7,718 nucleotides of DNA from Fidelibacterota bacterium (GTDB taxonomy: Bacteria; Fidelibacterota; Marinisomatia; Marinisomatales; TCS55), in contig PASX01000049.1 in assembly GCA_002713455.1 (NCBI GenBank), positions 1 through 7,718 on the forward strand, read 5' to 3'. The stretch's first letter is position 1; each line of letters starts with the position of its first letter. Shown piece after piece: positions 5,536 through 7,718 of the stretch. The notes beneath the pieces were generated by a model. The model was not told the DNA's origin and did not search any database. It saw only the letters and a list, made by a program, of their open reading frames with translations. Position numbers and translations under genes: made by a program.

Positions 5536-6564
5536 GTGAAAACAAAATTTCGTTCAATCTTAATTTTAAGATTTAGTTCAATTGGAGATATAGTACAAAC
5601 TACATCTGTAGTTGGAACATTGAAATTTTATTTTCCTGATGCAATAATTGATTTTATGACTTTATCGAAATTTGCTCCTTTATTAAAAGATCATAAAAAA
5701 ATAAATAATATTCATTCTGTTGATATAAAAGATGGGTATTTAAAATTAAAAAAGATTGGATTAAATATTAATAAACTTGACTATGATTTAGTCATCGATT
5801 TACATAATTCTACAAGATCTAAGATAATCTTAAGCTCTATTCGCAGAATTAAAAAATTAAGGTTGCCTAAGCCTAGGTGGAAAAGATTTAATTTATTTAT
5901 GTTTCATCTAAATTTATTTTCTAAAAATTTTTCTGTAAAAACATGGCTTCATGACCCTTTGAAAGATCTCTTTCCTTTAGGATATAAGATGGCTAAAACT
6001 CATTTAAATATATCTGATTCAGAAAAATATAATGGTTTAACTTATCTTAAAAATTATAATGTGGAGGGAAATTATTATGTTGTTACTCCAGGTGCTGCTT
6101 GGAGCCAAAAAAGATGGTTAGCTAATCACTATTCTGAGGTTATTGATCGAATTAATAAAAAATATAGTTTGTCAGCAGTAATAATTGGCGGAAAAAGAGA
6201 TAGAATATGTGATCAAATTTATTCTAAAACTCATACGAATGTAGTGAATATTAAAGGTAAAACTAACCTGCGAGAATCTTTGGCAATTGTGAGTCAAGCT
6301 GATTTTGTTTTAGGTAATGATACAGGTTTCTTGCATGCCGGAGAGTCATTGGGGGTTTCTGCAATAACAATATTGGGACCAACATCTAGAGAGACTGGTG
6401 CTGGAATATTTTTAAAAAATTCTTCTGTCATTGAGAATAAAACATTATGGTGTAGACCATGCTCTCAGAATGGAAGTGTACCATGTTATCGTAGAGAGCA
6501 ATATTGTATGTCAGGAATAAAACCTGATATGATTATGCATGCAGTTAGTAAGTTGAATTTATAA
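5536..6564 (+). CDS. GT9-family glycosyltransferase, probable ADP-heptose:LPS heptosyltransferase (WaaF/RfaF-like)
   Basis: Cytoplasmic-face GT-B enzyme that probably adds heptose to the LPS inner core. The 342 residues are typical. The N-terminal acceptor domain starts Ile-Leu-Ile-Leu-Arg-Phe-Ser-Ser-Ile-Gly-Asp18-Ile-Val, the GT9 hallmark with its catalytic Asp, followed by Gln-Thr-Thr. The C-terminal donor domain has PGAAWSQKRW (185-194) with the conserved Lys192, Gly218-Gly-Lys, and GNDTGFLHAGESLG (260-273) before Gly281-Pro-Thr-Ser. Four cysteines (306, 309, 317, 324) form the Cys-x2-Cys-x7-Cys-x6-Cys cluster also met in WaaF-type proteins. The start is GTG 5536, four bases after the last base of the upstream stop and without Shine-Dalgarno. 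The stop overlaps the waaA ATG by one base. Pairing with the Kdo transferase supports an LPS role, but the exact acceptor and whether it is WaaC- or WaaF-like are not determined. Confidence 0.88.
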   Translation: MKTKFRSILILRFSSIGDIVQTTSVVGTLKFYFPDAIIDFMTLSKFAPLLKDHKKINNIHSVDIKDGYLKLKKIGLNINKLDYDLVIDLHNSTRSKIILSSIRRIKKLRLPKPRWKRFNLFMFHLNLFSKNFSVKTWLHDPLKDLFPLGYKMAKTHLNISDSEKYNGLTYLKNYNVEGNYYVVTPGAAWSQKRWLANHYSEVIDRINKKYSLSAVIIGGKRDRICDQIYSKTHTNVVNIKGKTNLRESLAIVSQADFVLGNDTGFLHAGESLGVSAITILGPTSRETGAGIFLKNSSVIENKTLWCRPCSQNGSVPCYRREQYCMSGIKPDMIMHAVSKLNL

Positions 6565-7718
6565 TGATTTGGAAAATACTTTATAATTTTATCTTCTTGC
6601 CTGTACTGGCTATTGTAGGAATAATATTTTCAATTTTTAATAAAAAAATTAGATTAGGTTTAATTGGTAGATTTCAATCCTACAATATTCTTAAAAATTT
6701 TGTTAATGAAGTTGGGCCAAGTAAGTTTATTTATTGGTTTCATGTTGCTTCTCTTGGTGAATACGAACAAACTAAGCCTGTTATTTCTGGACTTAAAGAA
6801 ATTGAGCCTCATGCTTTAATCGTATTAAGTGTTTTTTCACCATCAGGATATAATAATATTGACGACGAATTAATTGATTGTAAAATTTATTTACCAATAG
6901 ATTTTTATTGGGTGATAAAAAAATGCCTTAAGTTGGTAAAGCCTAGAAAACTTATTATTGCAGCGTATGATATTTGGCCTAATTTAGTTTGGTTGGCAAA
7001 TTCAGAACAAATTCATACTACAATTTTTGCAGCAAGATTTTCAAATAAAACTTCTAAGCTAAATATTTTGATAAGGAGTTTTTATAAATATGTATATGAC
7101 CATTTTTCTGCTATATACATAATTACAGAAAAAGATTATTTACAGCTTAAAAAAATACTATATCCAAATGAGAAAGCTATTTTAAGAGTGCTTGGGAATC
7201 CAAGATATGATCAAGTTAAACAAAAAGCGAATTCGTTTACTAAGAATAGAACAAAATCAGTTTTATTACGCCCAAAAAAATTACTAGTAGGTAGCTCGCA
7301 TATTGAAGACGAAGAGGTGATTTTAGAATCAATTGTTAATTTAATGAAAAATATAAAAGATTTTTCTATCATTTGGGCACCCCATGAACCTAATGAACAA
7401 TCTATAAAAAGAATTAAATCTTTTTTTGAATCATTTTCATTTTCTATCAAGCTCCTTGGTGAAAAAAACCCTGATAAAATTAATTCAAAAGTGATCTTAG
7501 TAGACTCTATAGGAAAATTATCACGATTATATTGGTATGCCCAAATAGCATATATTGGCGGTGGATTTTCCACAGGAGTTCACAACGTTATGGAACCAGC
7601 TATAGCAAGATTACCAATCTTTTTTGGACCTAAATATCATAATTCTCCTGAAGCTGAGGAACTTATAAATGTTAATGGTGGATTTACTATTAATAGCGGA
7701 AGTGATTTAACAAATGGA
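6564..7718 (+). CDS. waaA: 3-deoxy-D-manno-octulosonic acid (Kdo) transferase WaaA/KdtA, 3' truncated by the window edge
   Basis: Transfers Kdo from CMP-Kdo to the lipid A precursor, starting the LPS core on the inner-membrane cytoplasmic face. The 385 codons run open to the last base; the family is usually about 400-430 residues, so only a short C-terminus is missing. The N-terminus is a hydrophobic anchor (about 5-25) followed by Gly-Leu-Ile-Gly-Arg. His-Val-Ala-Ser-Leu-Gly-Glu-Tyr-Glu contains the catalytic Gly-Glu. The usual Glu-Thr-Glu-x-Trp-Pro-Asn appears as Ala-Ala-Tyr-Asp-Ile-Trp-Pro-Asn. The C-terminal donor domain has Val-Gly-Ser-Ser-His, Trp-Ala-Pro-His-Glu-Pro-Asn-Glu where proteobacterial enzymes have Pro-Arg-His-Pro-Glu-Arg, and Tyr-Ile-Gly-Gly-Gly-Phe-x-x-Gly-Val-His-Asn-x-x-Glu-Pro-Ala with Phe-Gly-Pro. 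The Ala-Pro-His-Glu form recalls Bacteroidota/FCB enzymes. The ATG overlaps the GT9 stop (TAATG). Whether it adds one or several Kdo residues cannot be told. Confidence 0.93.
   Translation, partial: MIWKILYNFIFLPVLAIVGIIFSIFNKKIRLGLIGRFQSYNILKNFVNEVGPSKFIYWFHVASLGEYEQTKPVISGLKEIEPHALIVLSVFSPSGYNNIDDELIDCKIYLPIDFYWVIKKCLKLVKPRKLIIAAYDIWPNLVWLANSEQIHTTIFAARFSNKTSKLNILIRSFYKYVYDHFSAIYIITEKDYLQLKKILYPNEKAILRVLGNPRYDQVKQKANSFTKNRTKSVLLRPKKLLVGSSHIEDEEVILESIVNLMKNIKDFSIIWAPHEPNEQSIKRIKSFFESFSFSIKLLGEKNPDKINSKVILVDSIGKLSRLYWYAQIAYIGGGFSTGVHNVMEPAIARLPIFFGPKYHNSPEAEELINVNGGFTINSGSDLTNG

Noticed and set aside
7211..7573. 120-codon open frame on the minus strand
   Set aside because: Entirely antisense to waaA, whose frame is open to the edge with clear family motifs.

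Overview
This is an ordinary chromosomal stretch from an AT-rich (by eye about one third G+C), tightly packed Gram-negative bacterium. It carries lipopolysaccharide core genes: a GT9 heptosyltransferase-type enzyme and WaaA. The WaaA motifs (Ala-Pro-His-Glu in place of Pro-Arg-His-Pro, and Tyr-Asp-Ile-Trp-Pro-Asn in place of the Glu-Thr-Glu motif) and the near absence of Shine-Dalgarno sequences resemble the Bacteroidota/FCB side of the tree. The low G+C and short gaps would suit an uncultivated marine lineage such as Marinimicrobia (SAR406). That placement is inference from motifs, not a database result.

Left block, rightward: the 3' end of a probable aromatic amino acid ammonia-lyase (HutH/PAL family), then guaB (IMP dehydrogenase) four bases later. 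guaB converges on leftward rpsT (ribosomal protein S20), with only 10 bp between the stop codons and no clear terminator hairpin. Upstream of rpsT lies the only real regulatory interval, about 190 bp shared with the divergent crp-like gene. It contains a perfect CRP-type palindrome (TGTGA-N6-TCACA).

Right block, rightward and probably one transcript: a Crp/Fnr-family regulator, a MeaB/ArgK-type GTPase, tatC, a long-chain polyprenyl diphosphate synthase, a GT9 glycosyltransferase, and waaA (Kdo transferase), which runs off the right edge. Gaps are 19, 1, 9, 3 and -1 bp. The last four genes share an envelope theme: protein export, isoprenoid lipid tails (quinone or carrier lipid) and LPS inner core. 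The GTPase normally protects adenosylcobalamin-dependent mutases, but no mutase is visible here. The regulator's recognition helix keeps the Arg-Glu-Thr-Val-x-Arg pattern that reads TGTGA half-sites, so the palindrome just upstream is best read as its own operator.

I see no mobile element, CRISPR array, tRNA or rRNA, and no new multi-gene system. The points most worth a second look are the crp operator, the altered IMP dehydrogenase catalytic loop, the selective use of a Shine-Dalgarno at rpsT, the shared TGAATTC start context of three consecutive genes, and the divergent motifs of MeaB and WaaA.
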